A DNA stretch of 64,000 nt, taken from contig JAHLKD010000125.1 of the NCBI GenBank assembly GCA_025526935.1, positions 62,001 through 126,000 on the forward strand, in the 5' to 3' direction. Made by a program: the position numbers and the translations under genes. Shown here piece by piece: positions 33,394 to 44,808 of the stretch. The notes below the pieces were generated by a model, which was not told where the DNA came from, did not search any database, and was given only the letters and a program-made list of their open reading frames with translations. Positions within the stretch are counted from its first letter, which is position 1. Each line of letters starts with the position of its first letter. This stretch comes from Cladochytrium replicatum. Taxonomy: Eukaryota > Chytridiomycota > Chytridiomycetes > Cladochytriales > Cladochytriaceae.

Positions 33394-35147
33394 ATGGGAT
33401 CATCAACTTATACCACTGAAAGTGTCACACCTGATTCAATCGTGCTAATCCAAAAGCTAAAGGAAAAAGGAAACGTCGCTCACCATGCCGGAAACTTTTC
33501 CGGTGCAATCAGCGAGTACTCCCGCGCTCTCTCCTACTTTCAGTCTCAGCAAACCCCATCCCTGTTCAACGCAATTGCAACCTGGTTCTCAAACGGAATC
33601 ACCGTCGAACCTCCATCCACACCAACTTCAGAAAGCCCTACAACAACATCTTTCTTCCGTCCATTGACACCTTCCAATTCGGAAGAGAAACGACCGCCAA
33701 CGCCGCAACAACAGAAACCTCTCGAACGCCCGAAATCCCCCGTCGCCCCACCAATACCGCCCACTCCCCCCGGGCGCAAAACTGAAAATTCCGATCAGAC
33801 AGATGAAGACCCGACGATCTTGCTGGCAACGCTTCTCTCGAATCGCGCTGCGAGCTTGATCTCGCTGAGAAAGTTTGAGGAGGCGCTGGAGGACGCTGAG
33901 CAGGTCGTGATGGTGCGGCCGGAGTGGGTGAAGGGACATTTTAGGCGGGGCGATGCGTTGATGGGGCTCGGGAGAAATAAGGAGGCGCTTGCGTCGTTTG
34001 AGGAGGCGTTGAAGATCGAGCCGTTGGGTGTTGTTGTCGTTGAGAGGATCGAGAAACTCGAACGGGTGATTCGTGATCTTGATGCAGGTGACTGTATGAT
34101 GATCCCGTGTTTGGCAAATTTATGTTTACCTGTTGGATTTCTAGGAATGCTGATTTATCAATGGCAGTGTGGACGTGAGCTCGGTCAAAAATCCGTGTTC
34201 TCACCAATCCAGTCTGTGATCTTCACGTACGCTTCCCAATTCCGGAATTTCATTTACGCAATAGGAAACCGTCATACGCGTGAAGTTTGTCTCATCGATC
34301 CAGTATGACGACGATATCCAAATTCACACTCAAATACCTGACCTTCTCTGTTTGTAAATACAGTGTTGGGATATAGACGGCATTTTGAAGCTCGTCAAAG
34401 AGGAATCACTCACCCTCGTCGGTATCATCGTAACACACTACCACGTCGACCACGTCGGCGGGATCCCGCCACCCCCCTTCGACCAATACCGTCTCCGCGT
34501 CGACGGGCTCGCAAAGCTCCTCAAGAAAATTCCCCACATTCCCGTGTACATCAACCCGAACGACATCAGCGAAGTCGTGAAAGCGAACCCGGAGATCGAC
34601 GTGTCGCGGTTCTCGCCGACGGAGGATGGGCAGGAGCTGTTACTTGGTGCCGGGGAGAGGGGGGAGAGCGAAGGGAAGCCGACGTTTTTCAAGTTTATGC
34701 ACACGCCGGGACACACGCCGGGTTCACAATGCGTATTGATGAACGGGGAGAGATTGTTTACTGGCGACACGTTGTTTATAGGTAAATGCCGAGTGCTTTT
34801 GGAGAGTGCTGCAACATTTGTTGATTTTGCCGGATTGAAAGGCAACTGCGGACGATGTGACTTCCCGGACTCGAGTATCGATGAAATGGTCGCTAGCCTC
34901 ACTCGTCTCGCACAGCTTCCGGACGACGTTATTGTGTTTCCGGGGCACAACTACGGTGGTACGTAACTATGTTGCACCCTCACCATGGCGATACAAAAGT
35001 ACTAATCTGATCCGTATACTTGCAGGTGAATGGACATCGATTGAGCGGGAGAAGGTCACAGGGATGCTCCGGATGAGCACGTTAGAGTCTTGGAGAGAGC
35101 ATGCGCACCGAGAGGCTGAGGAGGAGAGTTCGGGCGATGAGGAATGA
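33394..35147 (+). CDS. TPR domain fused to a persulfide-dioxygenase/glyoxalase II-like metallo-hydrolase
   Basis: The first exon encodes tetratricopeptide-like helices (GNVAHHAGNFSGAISEYSRA), a Pro/Thr-rich insert of about 70 residues, then two more repeats (LSNRAASLISLRKFEEALED, RGDALMGLGRNKEALASFEE). Four introns later comes an MBL-fold domain: ITHYHVDHVGGIPPPPF, FFKFMHTPGHTPGSQC, FTGDTLFIG/NCGRCDFPDS and VIVFPGHNYGGEW. GRCDFPDS places it nearer the ETHE1-type hydrolases than the lactonases. The metal ligands are all present. The TPR part could bind Hsp70/90 C-termini or recruit the enzyme to a complex. All exon joins keep frame and no internal stop falls between the two halves, so the fusion appears real. 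Acts probably in the cytosol; no targeting signal seen. Confidence 0.82.
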
Positions 35148-36396
35148 AAAAAGGCCAGCTTTTAAAGACCGCACTTTGTGTCTGCAGATTTAATGGAGAC
35201 TGATGAATTGCAGAAAATACACCGGATCTCTGAAGTTCCTTCTGTCTGAAGGTTTTCATCTGCAAAATTTTGGCGCTCAAGCTCAATGAAGTGTTGTGTT
35301 CAGATTGTCGACGTCACCGACTTTGGGAAGAACACCTTTAATCTCAGTGCAACAACCATATTAACGGCTCGTGTAAACCACTTCTTGCACTCCATGGGTC
35401 GCTGCTATGTACCATACGATAGATAGTGAACATACATCCATCCGCGGATTAGGCACATCCTAAAGTATTTGCAAAATCAAGAGGTGTCCACACATTTCAA
35501 TTACACTTCAATTTGTGTTTAAGTTTAGAGAAGCTTGTTTTGGTACTTTCTTCCAAAATGGACCTGTGAAAGCACTGTTGGTGGGCAAACATGGCCCTCA
35601 TCTCTCGTCTACCTCTGTTGTCCCGATTATTGTTGTTCATCATGATTCTATGTATTGAACTTCTTTAAGTAGTGGTCACAGACCACCTCGATAATACCTC
35701 CCATTCAATCTACAAGAATGCTGCCCAGTATACTTTACTGTCTTCCCCTCCATACATCTTGGGATCTGCACCATCGTGTAGTGGGGATGGTCTTTCTGCT
35801 TGAAGTTTTGTTAGGATACTCCACGGGCTGGACCTCCACTGCCCACTGAGAAATGAATCGGCTGTGAGAAGACAGGACCTCTAAAATCCAACTGAGTTTT
35901 ACACCAGGAGTCTAGCAGGATCTCACAACACCACAGCCCTAAGTCAGCTGTCGAGGTACAAGCCGAACCCTGACTTACAAATCACACCAAAACATCCTCC
36001 TATGCACGACAGAATATTTTGTTGTAAAATCGATCTTTAATTTTCATGATATCTGATCTTTATAATATGTATTCATTTTCCAACCAATACATATCAACTG
36101 CTAGTGCAAAATCCAAATGCAAGTTCAAAACTGTGGAGTAGCTACTAATAGACAGGACAGAGGGTTGGAAATTGCAGTAATAGAGTGGGTCGCTCTCTTC
36201 ACGAAGACAGTGATGCGAAGGTGGAAAGCGAGTCTTGAGTTTTGAAGCTGTCTAGTTTATTTTGAGGAACTTTTGCTCCATATATACAAAAACAAGAAAT
36301 ATATTGCAAACTCAATTATGAAATGGCGTAAAAAATAGGACTGATGTGGGTGCACCTGTGTGCCTTCCCCCTTAGCCAACTCCATGGTACTCCTCT
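35148..36396. other. Intergenic region left of the repeat block
   Basis: About 1.2 kb with no coding frame worth reporting. AT-rich, with TATA-like stretches near 36280 and no recognisable coding remnant. It could hold an old solo LTR but no matching second copy exists in the window to prove it. Confidence 0.5.
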
Positions 36397-37160
36397 AATT
36401 AGCAGCTATAGAACCATTTGCAGATGAGGCTACTTGGTGAAAGTGATTTGCGATAACATCAGAAGGTTTGGGAACTACAATATTTGCAGCCGGGAAGAGG
36501 AAGTGATTGTTGAAAGGAACAGGAGAACAACGAAAGTGCTTTCCCTGGTGAAGAAAGAATGACAACGTAGAGTGAACCATATCAGGGGCATCATCATCCA
36601 ACCAACGTTGAAACACCTGAAACTGCAGATATTGAAGCCTAAACTAAAGGTCAGGAAACCTAAAAAGCAGCAAAACCCCAGCAATTGAAGTGGAAAATGA
36701 AAGGCAAAGAAATCGACACAAACTTTGGTGAATAAAAGTCTGAACTGGTTTGCAAACAGCAACAGAGGGAAGAATAAAATATAAACCAAATTCAAGCGTA
36801 GGTCGAATAAAAGACGAAAACAAATGACGAACCACAACCAGAGAATGAGAACCAAACATCCTTGAAATAGAGAGCAAAGCAAAAGAAGCTGCACGCGCTT
36901 TGGCAAGTCGATGGGAAATAGTCAGTGAAACCAAATCCAGTATCTCCAAAAAAGCAACCCAGATAGCGAAATGAAGGCTTGACAGGCGGAGTTTGACCAT
37001 GAAGAAGCAAAGGCAAATTAGCAGGAATGGGAATTCTTGTAAGAATCACAGACTTCAAAGGAGCAAAAGAAAAACCACAAGCTTGGGCAAACTGTTCACA
37101 AACAGAGAGAAGAACCCACATAGCATCCACAGAGAGTGCAAACAATGACAAGTTATGTGC
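36397..37160 (-). mobile_element. Truncated LINE copy A (internal ORF2 fragment)
   Basis: About 760 bases match the LINE at 37462-44808 over its region from about 38110 to 38870, on the same strand, with small differences. It covers the end of the RT domain and part of the C-terminal region (SLTISHRLAKARAASFALLS). It is cut at both ends, lacks the 3' UTR and poly(A), and contains at least one frameshift relative to the other copies. The remnant therefore makes no product. About 230 bases of other sequence separate it from the tRNA-like sequence at 37390. Confidence 0.88.
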
Positions 37161-37389
37161 AAAAAAGGAATTTATTTTTTTTGAATGTTATAACATGTAT
37201 TGACAATGCTTAATCAGTACATGTCACCCACGTGTACTTCAACCAAGATTTGGAATCTTCAGTACTTGGGGAGCCGTGCGAGCCGTAGGAAAGAGGAGCG
37301 AAGGCAAGGGCGAATCGAAGGAGGTGTGGCGCGGTACTTGCACGTGACACGATATTGCGAGAGATATATTTCGTAGGAAATTCGAATCC

Positions 37390-37462
37390 AGTCCCCTATA
37401 GGATTCGAACCGCGGAGTTTAGCTTCGAAAAGTCGCATTCGTACCGACTGAGCCACTAAGAT
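37390..37462 (-). other. tRNA-like sequence with perfect A and B boxes at the LINE 3' end
   Basis: On the minus strand an A box (TGGCTCAGTCGG, 37455-37444) and a B box (GGTTCGAATCC, 37411-37401) match the Pol III consensus exactly. They are 44 bases apart, the spacing of tRNA positions 8 and 52. Laid on a tRNA frame, however, the acceptor, anticodon and T stems do not pair. This is therefore a decayed tRNA gene or a tRNA-derived SINE head rather than a working tRNA. Its first bases run straight into the poly(A) tail of the LINE, so the 5' acceptor strand may have been replaced on insertion. Confidence 0.6.
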
Positions 37463-40156
37463 TTTTTTTTTTTTTTTTTTAACAATATTATTATTTATTT
37501 TGCACATACAGTGCATAACAAAAAACAACACCCAAAGTGCCTTACAAGATGGTCATGGACCAGCACATAGGGAAGCGCGCACAGCATAAGGAAAAGCAAC
37601 AAAGCAAAACAGAGAATGTAAACTCAAACCTGTGGCTACCCGTCAGGTACTGCTAAGGTGCCAAAAAAACAGGTGAGTAATAAATAATGAGAAAATAAAA
37701 CGTTAAAGATCCACAAATGCAGGGCCAAAGAGGGAGTCTGGAGGAGAAACTTCTAATGGCAGACCCATACAGTGAAGCCAAATCTTATGGAGACAACGAA
37801 AAACTAGATACCACGGTGCAAGATTCGCTGGGTTGACAATGCGAAGTGGACGAAGGCTATCAATTGTAACGTCAAGCGGAAGTTGTAAAACAGGAACAGG
37901 AACAGGAGGCAACAATAGGTCAAGACGCAAACATTCTGAAACATGAGATCTAGAGAGAGTTGCAGTGCGGCAGTGACAACACTGCTTGCGGGGGTGATAA
38001 AACAAACGTCCAAGGCGATACTGCAGAAGCCTCAAGATTGACGAAATAGGGAAGCATGGAGGAGCAATTGCTAGCGCATGAGGGTGTGCAGATGCAAGGG
38101 AAGCAAAGCTAGCAGCTATAGAACCATAGGCAGATGAGGCTACTTGGTGAAAGTGATTTGCGATAACATCAGAAGGTTTGGGAACTACAACATTTGCAGC
38201 CGGGAAGAGGAAGTGATTGTTGAAAGGAACAGGAGAACAACGAAAGTGCTTTCCCTGGTGAAGAAAGAATGACAACATAGAGTGAACCATATCAGGGGCA
38301 TCTTCATCCAGCCAACGTTGAAACATCTGAAACTGCAGATATTGAAGCCGAAACTGAAGGTCAGGAAACTTAAAAAACAGTAAAACCCCAGCAATTGAAG
38401 TGGAAAATGAAAGGCGAAGAAATCGACACAAACATTGGTGAATAAAAGTCCGAACTGGTTTGCAAACAGCAACAGAGGGAAGAATAAAATATAAACCAAA
38501 TTCAAGCGTAGGTCGAATAAAAGACAAAAACAAATGACGAACCACAACCAGAGAATGAGAACCAAACATCCTTGAAATAGAAAGCAAAGCAAAAGAAGCT
38601 GCGCGCGCTTTGGCAAGTCGATGGGAAATAGTCAGTGAAACATCAAATCCAGTATCTCCAAAAAAGCAACCCAGATAACGAAATGAAGGCTTGACAGGCA
38701 GAGGTTGACCATGAAGAAGCAAAGGCGAATGAGCAGGAAAAGGAATTTTTGTGAGAATCACAGACTTCAAAGGAGCAAAAGAAAAACCACGACCTTGGGC
38801 AAACTGGTCACAAACAGAGAGAAGAACCTGTATAGCATCCAAAGTAATTGCAAACAAGGCCAAATCATCTGCAAATAAAAAAGAATTATATCGTGGTTTG
38901 GCAGGATGAAAGAGTGTTATAGGTGGGGCAAATGGTTGGAGGAGCCCAGGTAGAGGATCAAGAAAAGTGATATAGAGAAGTGGACTGAGAACAGAACCTT
39001 GAAACAAACCTCTAAACAAATCAAAAGCATCTGAAAAACAATTTGCAACAACCACTCTGGAAGAACAAAAATCAAACAGAGACTTCACAAAAACAAATGG
39101 CAACGGTACTCCCCTAGAAAGAAGCTCAGCCCAAAGAATTGCACGATTTGTGGTGTCATAAGCTGCTTGAATATCTAAAAAACCAGCAACCCAAGGAACC
39201 TTGGCATTAGACGCACGGGAGATACATGCCTGAAGACCAAAAACACATTCCATTCCCGAGCGGTGTGACTGAAATCCCGCTTGGGCAGCATCAAGTGGGC
39301 GTTGAGACGTAATAGCAGAATAAAGATGTGGCAACAAAGCTCGCTCAAAAATTTTTCGGGCAACACACGAAAGAGTAATGGGGCGATAATTAGTAATATC
39401 ACCAAGCGTACCACGTTGCTTCCAAACTGGGTGCAAAAGCCCAAGATTCCATGAAGTGGGTGTAAGACTACTGCGAAAAATGGACTGAGAAAGTTGCAAG
39501 AACAATGGAGCAAGAATAGCTGAAATTGGGCGATAAAGTTCTGCAGGCAGACGATCATGACCCGGGGCAGACTCCAAAGGGCAGTCCCTAATAGCTAGAA
39601 CAAAAGCTTCAACATCCAATGGCAGCTGAAAATCACACAGAACAAGGTGAAACTGGGTCAGCAGCTTGAGCATTGTAGACACTAGCAAAATGATCAGAAT
39701 ATTTGGCTAAAGACTGAGGATCAAAATCTAAACCATTAGCTGAAGTACGAAAGTTAGCGCAGCGCCGAGCATGAGACACATGTTTCAGAAGAGAAGGCAC
39801 TGATGAAGAACTAGGGTCATCAAAAAAATTTGCTTTTGTCTTACGCCTGTGTGATCTCAGAGCTGATTTGAATGCTTTGTGACTATCACGTTGGCGAGTT
39901 CTTAGAAAAGGAAGAAGAGGGTCAGAAGAATTGTGGTGAAAGAGGGAATAATAGTCACGGAATGCTGAACGAGCCTTACTACGCAACAAAGCAATCTCAG
40001 GGGGCAAAGGAGTGGTCGCTGGTGCTCTACGACGAGGTGTTGGTGGTCCCAATGTCAGAACTGCTGTTGCCTCAACAAAATCAACTATAATTTGAAATGC
40101 AGAATCAATTGCTCCCTGGGCCACTGCACGAGAAAGAGAAGTCCCCACAGGGACCT

Positions 40157-40620
40157 TGTTAAAAACCAAGGGCTTCTCCTGGCAGCGGTAGGGCGTCTTT
40201 AGCTGTACTGTAGCTAGCACAACTGCTCCAGGTTCCGTCTCTTGGCCCAGTACCTGTTCTCCCAGGTGTGTATTGCCTAATACTCCGACAGGCTGTACAC
40301 TACACCCAAGCTGGTCAGGCAACCAGGGAATGCTGTGGTCAAAGACATTGGTCACATCAACTCCTATATTCAAGTGAACAGTGCGTGTGGTCAAAGACAT
40401 TGGTCACATCAACTCAAAGGACCAAGCCACACCACATTCCCCACTAAATGCCAAGATCACTCCACACAGGACCTGCCAAACATGGATATAAATACATGAA
40501 ATACAAGTCCATAAATAAGAATGAAGAGGGATTGACAAAAAAACTCTCAGGTCAAAGAGAAAATGGACAACCCAAAGGATAACCCATATAGCAAACAGTC
40601 TGATATGCTAGTTTTTAACA
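40157..40620. repeat. Left LTR of the nested element
   Basis: 464 bases with inverted ends TGTTAAAAAC/GTTTTTAACA. Inside, a 29-base word occurs twice (40335-40363 and 40387-40415). It differs from the right LTR by a 12-base gap between those words and by a couple of substitutions near 40561. Confidence 0.92.
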
Positions 40621-42022
40621 GATGCCGCCTCGAAGACGATACACTGGGTCACCGTGTATCGCTCGTCAAAAAAGACAAAAAAGAAAACATACGATAGAGA
40701 AACAGAAGGAATGTGTGTGGAGTTCACAACTAAACTTACACAACCCCCAATCCAATATGACTGACTTCGAAATTTAGAAAGGACCAAAGGGATAGAGTAC
40801 TCTGCTCGTACCATTTCAGGCATTCTAGATCAAAGATCAAGGTAGACCACAATGGGCCCATAACATACGAAACCCCAGTGTGGTGGAATCGCAAGCAAAA
40901 GCGCAGGTGCAAAGCTAAACAACAATGCAAGTGCAGAAGCGGTGAACGAGACTAACTAGCAACGTTCTAATGGTAAGTGTCAAGGAACTGAGAGTGCAAG
41001 CTGATGAATGCAAAAATCAGGGATCCTCCATGACAAAACCCAAAGACAAAAGAGTGGAAGCTTGTGCACTAGCAACACCAGCTACGATAGGGGTATATAA
41101 CACAAAAAATCCAGATTCAACTGGCGCAGGTGGTTTCTTCAAAAGCCGTTGACACATGTTGGTCTGTAACAGATCGAAAGGAAACCTCTTCATGGTATGC
41201 TGTGTCCAGAAACCAAGGTGATGTCTATGTGAAGACAACCGTGGGAAACAAAACGCGTCACGTGCTGCGCCACATGCCCGAATTTGATGGAAACTCGTCA
41301 ACGTGAAGTAGACCCCAATCTCCAAGCCCAGAAAAGTCCCGCAAACTTCATGTATCCGCGTTGCGCGCGATGCATCCACAGGCAATGGAGGTGCCATCTC
41401 AAGAAACAATGGAGTTGTTGAAGGAAACAAAGTTCATGATGCATGCATACGGACATGTCACCATAACTCTGCAGGCAGCCAACGAAACCGAGCGAGCAAT
41501 ACACGAATCGATTCGCAATGCGTAGGCGATGGTTTTGATAGGCACTTGCCGTGGTCCAGCGAGAACTGACGGATCAAAGCTGAAAGCTTCGAAATGCTGT
41601 AGCTCCATGAATCCTCCGCCAAATGACGCGAGCTGGGCACCAATCAATCCGGCTTGATGAGACGGTTCTTCTGAGGTACTGTTCGCGACGATCAGACAAG
41701 AATTGGCGAAATCAAAAATCGAAGACCTCTGGAGCAGACCAAAGGTAGTGAAGTTGGTCAAAAGGCTCAGGAGCAAAGATAGCAACATCAGAAAGCGAGG
41801 AAAGCGATGGTCTGTCGGAATTCCTCTCAAAAAAGTGTGCCAGAGTCCCCAGAGCAAAAAGAAGGTTGAAACCACCAGGGATGCTCGAGATACATAAGGA
41901 GCAAAACCCGTTCGCGTAGGAGGTGAGAATCGATCCTGAGATTCCTCCGTATCTGTAGTTCCATGTGTCGGTCCACACCGACTGAGACAAGAAGGTAATA
42001 GTACCTGGATGAAACCACCACC

Positions 42023-42498
42023 TGTTAAAAACCAAGGGCTTCTCCTGGCAGCGGTAGGGCGTCTTTAGCTGTACTGTAGCTAGCACAACTGCTCCAGGTT
42101 CCGTCTCTTGGCCCAGTACCTGTTCTCCCAGGTGTGTATTGCCTAATACTCCGACAGGCTGTACACTACACCCAAGCTGGTCAGGCAACCAGGGAATGCT
42201 GTGGTCAAAGACATTGGTCACATCAACTCCTATATTCAAGTGAACAGTGCGTGTGGGCATACCTGTGGTCAAAGACATTGGTCACATCAACTCAAAGGAC
42301 CAAGCCACACCACATTCCCCACTAAATGCCAAGATCACTCCACACAGGACCTGCCAAACATGGATATAAATACATGAAATACAAGTCCATAAATAAGAAT
42401 GAAGAGGGATTGACAAAAAAACTCTCAGGTCAAAGAGAAAAAAGACAACCCAAAGGATAACCCATATAGCAAACAGTCTGATATGCTAGTTTTTAACA
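42023..42498. repeat. Right LTR of the nested element
   Basis: 476 bases, same ends as the left LTR. The 29-base word occurs at 42201-42229 and 42265-42293, here with 35 instead of 23 bases between the copies. The apparent open frames that start inside each LTR are LTR sequence, not genes. Confidence 0.92.
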
Positions 42499-43352
42499 GA
42501 CCTGAAGTGGTTCCAATGCTGCTGTTAGCGCCTCTGATGTTGGAGGAAGCAGAATCTTAGCAGTTTCTCTGTGCGACTTACGAATAACTTCATCCTTTAA
42601 CAATGGGAGATTCCAAGATGGTAGAGGAGGAGGCACAGTGGCCTGAGGATCTGGGCCAGCTAAAGAAAATGAACAGGTCACTGCAAAATGGTCTGAAGGA
42701 TGGGGAGCCATAGACTGGGGTTGATCATGCACTAAATAAGAGGAAGCTGTCACATAAGTAGAAGCAAAAAACAAATCAATAATTGAACTCCCTAAGTGGG
42801 AACGAAAAGTTGGGCGACGAGCTGAAGAAGAAGCTGGGACAACCAATGAAAGTGAGTGGGCTGTAAAAAAAGGAAGAAGTGCTCTGGCACGGGCATTAGT
42901 AACATGATCACCAGTGCTCTGAGTTCTAAAATTGAAGTCACCCATCAAAACTACTGGTGTATCCGAATTCGAAACAAATTGAGGAAAATCAGATAATGCA
43001 CCCAAACAGTCTTCCGCAGTCCAACGTGGGGGAAAATAAAATCCACCAATCACGACCTGACGAAACCTAAACCACAAACCAAACCCAGAAGGAACTGATG
43101 CAATCAACCTAAATTGATAAGTACTGCAACGATGTGGGTTAATAAGAAGAGCAACACCAGATGCCAAAGGAGCGTCTGGTGGAGGACGAGAATCAAACAA
43201 CAAATACTCAGAAGAAACACTGTCTAAAGTTAACTGATGAGTTTCTGTTAAAACTAAAAAATCAAGCTGATGAGTAACAAGCCAAGCAAGTAAATCTGAA
43301 AAATCCAGAGGCAAACCTCTACAGTTGAAGGTTCCAGAACGAAAAGCCCACA

Positions 43353-44762
43353 TTAATTGCGAGATGTAGGTTCAGAACGCGAAGAACGGGCTAAAGAAAC
43401 AGTAGCTTCAAAGTCTGCAGCAGGAAGATTAGAACGAAGATAATGAAAAACTGCAGGATCATGAGTAATTCGCAAGAGGTGAGCAAATCTTTTGTGAACA
43501 GCCTTTGCTACAGCAACTTGACGTTGCTCAAGTGATTGAACAGACCCAGAACGAAGCTGCCCAGGGTCAAAAAGATCAACGGGCACCTCATCACCTGGAA
43601 AAATGTCCTTGCGGAGCTTGTCAGCACAGTCAGAAGTACAAATAAACTCAGCAGTGTTACGCCCAATAAAACTAATATGGCGAATGTCACGGGAAAATTG
43701 AGGGTTTCCAGAAATTCGATTAATCAGAGTGCGGAGCTGATTAAGTGGCTGACGACTAATTTCCTTAAACCTCACAGTAGCAAAACCAGCAGCACGATCA
43801 CGAACAGGCTGAGGAGGATTGATCAAAATTGGTGACTCAGCCGGGTAATCAATCACCAATCTGGGTGGCCGTAGTGATCTGCGAGATAGGGGGTCCACTC
43901 CAGCAACCACTGAGCGATAAAGGGCGGGTTGAGCATCTGCTTCGGCAGCTTCAATACGAACAATAGCATTTGATGCACGAGAGGCAAATTTTGCAGTGCT
44001 GAAAGGCCCAGGATTGCGAGGAGCAGGGGCAGGTGGCGGTCGGCTAGCACTCGCAACTTGAGCATAGGAAGGCACGGCAGAGACAGCAGCAGGAGGGCAG
44101 CTGATAGTTTCAACCAACGGAACTACAGCAATAGTCAATGCAGCAAAGAAGGCAGCCTCAGTCTCTGGTTCCAATACTGGGAGAAATTGCATTGCACCAG
44201 TGAAAGCAGACATCACTAATGGATGAGATCCAGAAGTTTGAGCAGGGGCCAGCATATGCAGAGCATCCAAGAATCGGTCACGAGGAGTAGGCAAGGGAGA
44301 GGTAGCATGATCAGCTGCAGAGGCATTCTTCTCGACCCTGGCACGAGAGGCAGGTCGGCGAGTCGGGGGTGATTTTGATTCTCGACGTTTCCCTTTGGGA
44401 TCAGCATCAGCAAGGATAAGTGACATTTCGACTGTATCATTCATCTGAACATCAACGACACTTGCGGGGGATCTTCCTCTAATTCGAGGCGGTTCTGAAG
44501 TGGATGACGCTTGGTCACGTGATCGGCGGTCACGTGATTCGCGAGGAGAATTCACTTCATCTGCCCACAGAAAATTTTCTCCATCAAAGTTGCTGGGCTG
44601 AGAGTCAGGAATGTTTTCCTGAGGGGCGCGAGGGTGGGACACAGAGGGAGCACGGGAGCGAGCACGGCCAGAAGCGATGAAAATTTTTGAGGGGGGTGCG
44701 GCGGGCGGCGCGGCATGCGGCGCGTCAGGCGGCTGCGCAGGCGGAGCGCTGGGAGGCGGCAT
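43353..44762 (-). CDS. LINE ORF1 protein
   Basis: About 469 residues from the ATG at 44762. The N-terminal third is Pro/Ala/Ser-rich and disordered. The C-terminal half has a folded-looking region with segments RLVIDYPAESPILINPP, VRFKEISRQPLNQLRTLINR and ISFIGRNTAEFICTSDCADK, probably the nucleic-acid-binding part. I see no CCHC zinc knuckle. The stop codon overlaps the ORF2 start as TAATG, suggesting reinitiation coupling. The frame is intact here although the element as a whole is dead. Confidence 0.8.
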   Translation of the reverse strand: MPPPSAPPAQPPDAPHAAPPAAPPSKIFIASGRARSRAPSVSHPRAPQENIPDSQPSNFDGENFLWADEVNSPRESRDRRSRDQASSTSEPPRIRGRSPASVVDVQMNDTVEMSLILADADPKGKRRESKSPPTRRPASRARVEKNASAADHATSPLPTPRDRFLDALHMLAPAQTSGSHPLVMSAFTGAMQFLPVLEPETEAAFFAALTIAVVPLVETISCPPAAVSAVPSYAQVASASRPPPAPAPRNPGPFSTAKFASRASNAIVRIEAAEADAQPALYRSVVAGVDPLSRRSLRPPRLVIDYPAESPILINPPQPVRDRAAGFATVRFKEISRQPLNQLRTLINRISGNPQFSRDIRHISFIGRNTAEFICTSDCADKLRKDIFPGDEVPVDLFDPGQLRSGSVQSLEQRQVAVAKAVHKRFAHLLRITHDPAVFHYLRSNLPAADFEATVSLARSSRSEPTSRN

Positions 44763-44808
44763 TGATTTGTGTGAGAGAGAGAGACTCAGAGAGAGAGTGA
44801 GAGAAAGA

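Larger units (their letters stand above)
40157..42498. mobile_element. Non-autonomous LTR retrotransposon nested in the LINE
   Basis: Two near-identical terminal repeats (464 and 476 bases) flank 1402 internal bases. The element begins TGTTAAAAAC and ends GTTTTTAACA and is bordered by a perfect 5-base duplication gacct (40152-40156 and 42499-42503). Removing it restores the LINE frame exactly (LEPLQ then VPVGTS). The interior has no recognisable gag, protease, integrase or reverse transcriptase, so it must be mobilised in trans. Transcription direction is unsure: a TATA-like word lies at 40487 on the plus strand, while a purine-leaning run next to 40620 would suit the minus strand. The near identity of the repeats argues for a recent insertion. 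Confidence 0.9.
37703..43353 (-). pseudogene. LINE ORF2 (APE endonuclease and reverse transcriptase), broken
   Basis: The 5' part (43353-42504) is an apurinic-type endonuclease: FNCRGLPLDFSDLL, LTETHQL, VVLMGDFNFRT and PHPSDHFAVTC carry its Asn, Glu, Asp-Asn and Asp-His positions. After the LTR insertion the frame resumes at VPVGTSLSRAVAQG and runs to a one-step frameshift at about 39640-39670. The reverse transcriptase then follows (AGFLDIQAAYDTTNRAILWA, FLFADDLALFAITLD) with the catalytic FADD box. The C-terminal region ends with CCHCRTATLSRSHVSEC, a C-C-H-C motif common in ORF2 tails. No RNase H domain is seen. Confidence 0.9.
37462..44808 (-). mobile_element. Nearly full-length APE-type LINE (copy B), interrupted by an LTR element
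   Basis: A non-LTR retrotransposon read from right to left: a GA/CT-rich 5' leader (44763-44808), ORF1 (44762-43353), ORF2 with endonuclease and reverse transcriptase (43353-37703), a 3' UTR of about 220 bases, and a poly(A) of 19 (the T run 37462-37480 on the plus strand). Without the nested LTR element it is about 5.0 kb. Its 5' end abuts the poly(A) of another copy (44809-45949), so the two are head to tail. Copy B cannot be autonomous because ORF2 carries a frameshift near 39650 and an LTR insertion at 40157-42498. Confidence 0.92.

Noticed and set aside
37390-37462. A functional tRNA gene on the minus strand
   Set aside because: A and B boxes are perfect but three of the stems fail to pair, so a working cloverleaf cannot be drawn.
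39633-42278. Two open frames sharing the same 80 N-terminal residues (at 40400 and 42278, minus strand), looking like paralogous genes
   Set aside because: The shared part is the LTR sequence itself; one runs on into LINE ORF2 and the other into the LTR interior. They are not genes.
44763-44808. GA-rich microsatellite near the LINE 5' end as an independent feature
   Set aside because: It is the 5' leader of LINE copy B, directly in front of ORF1.
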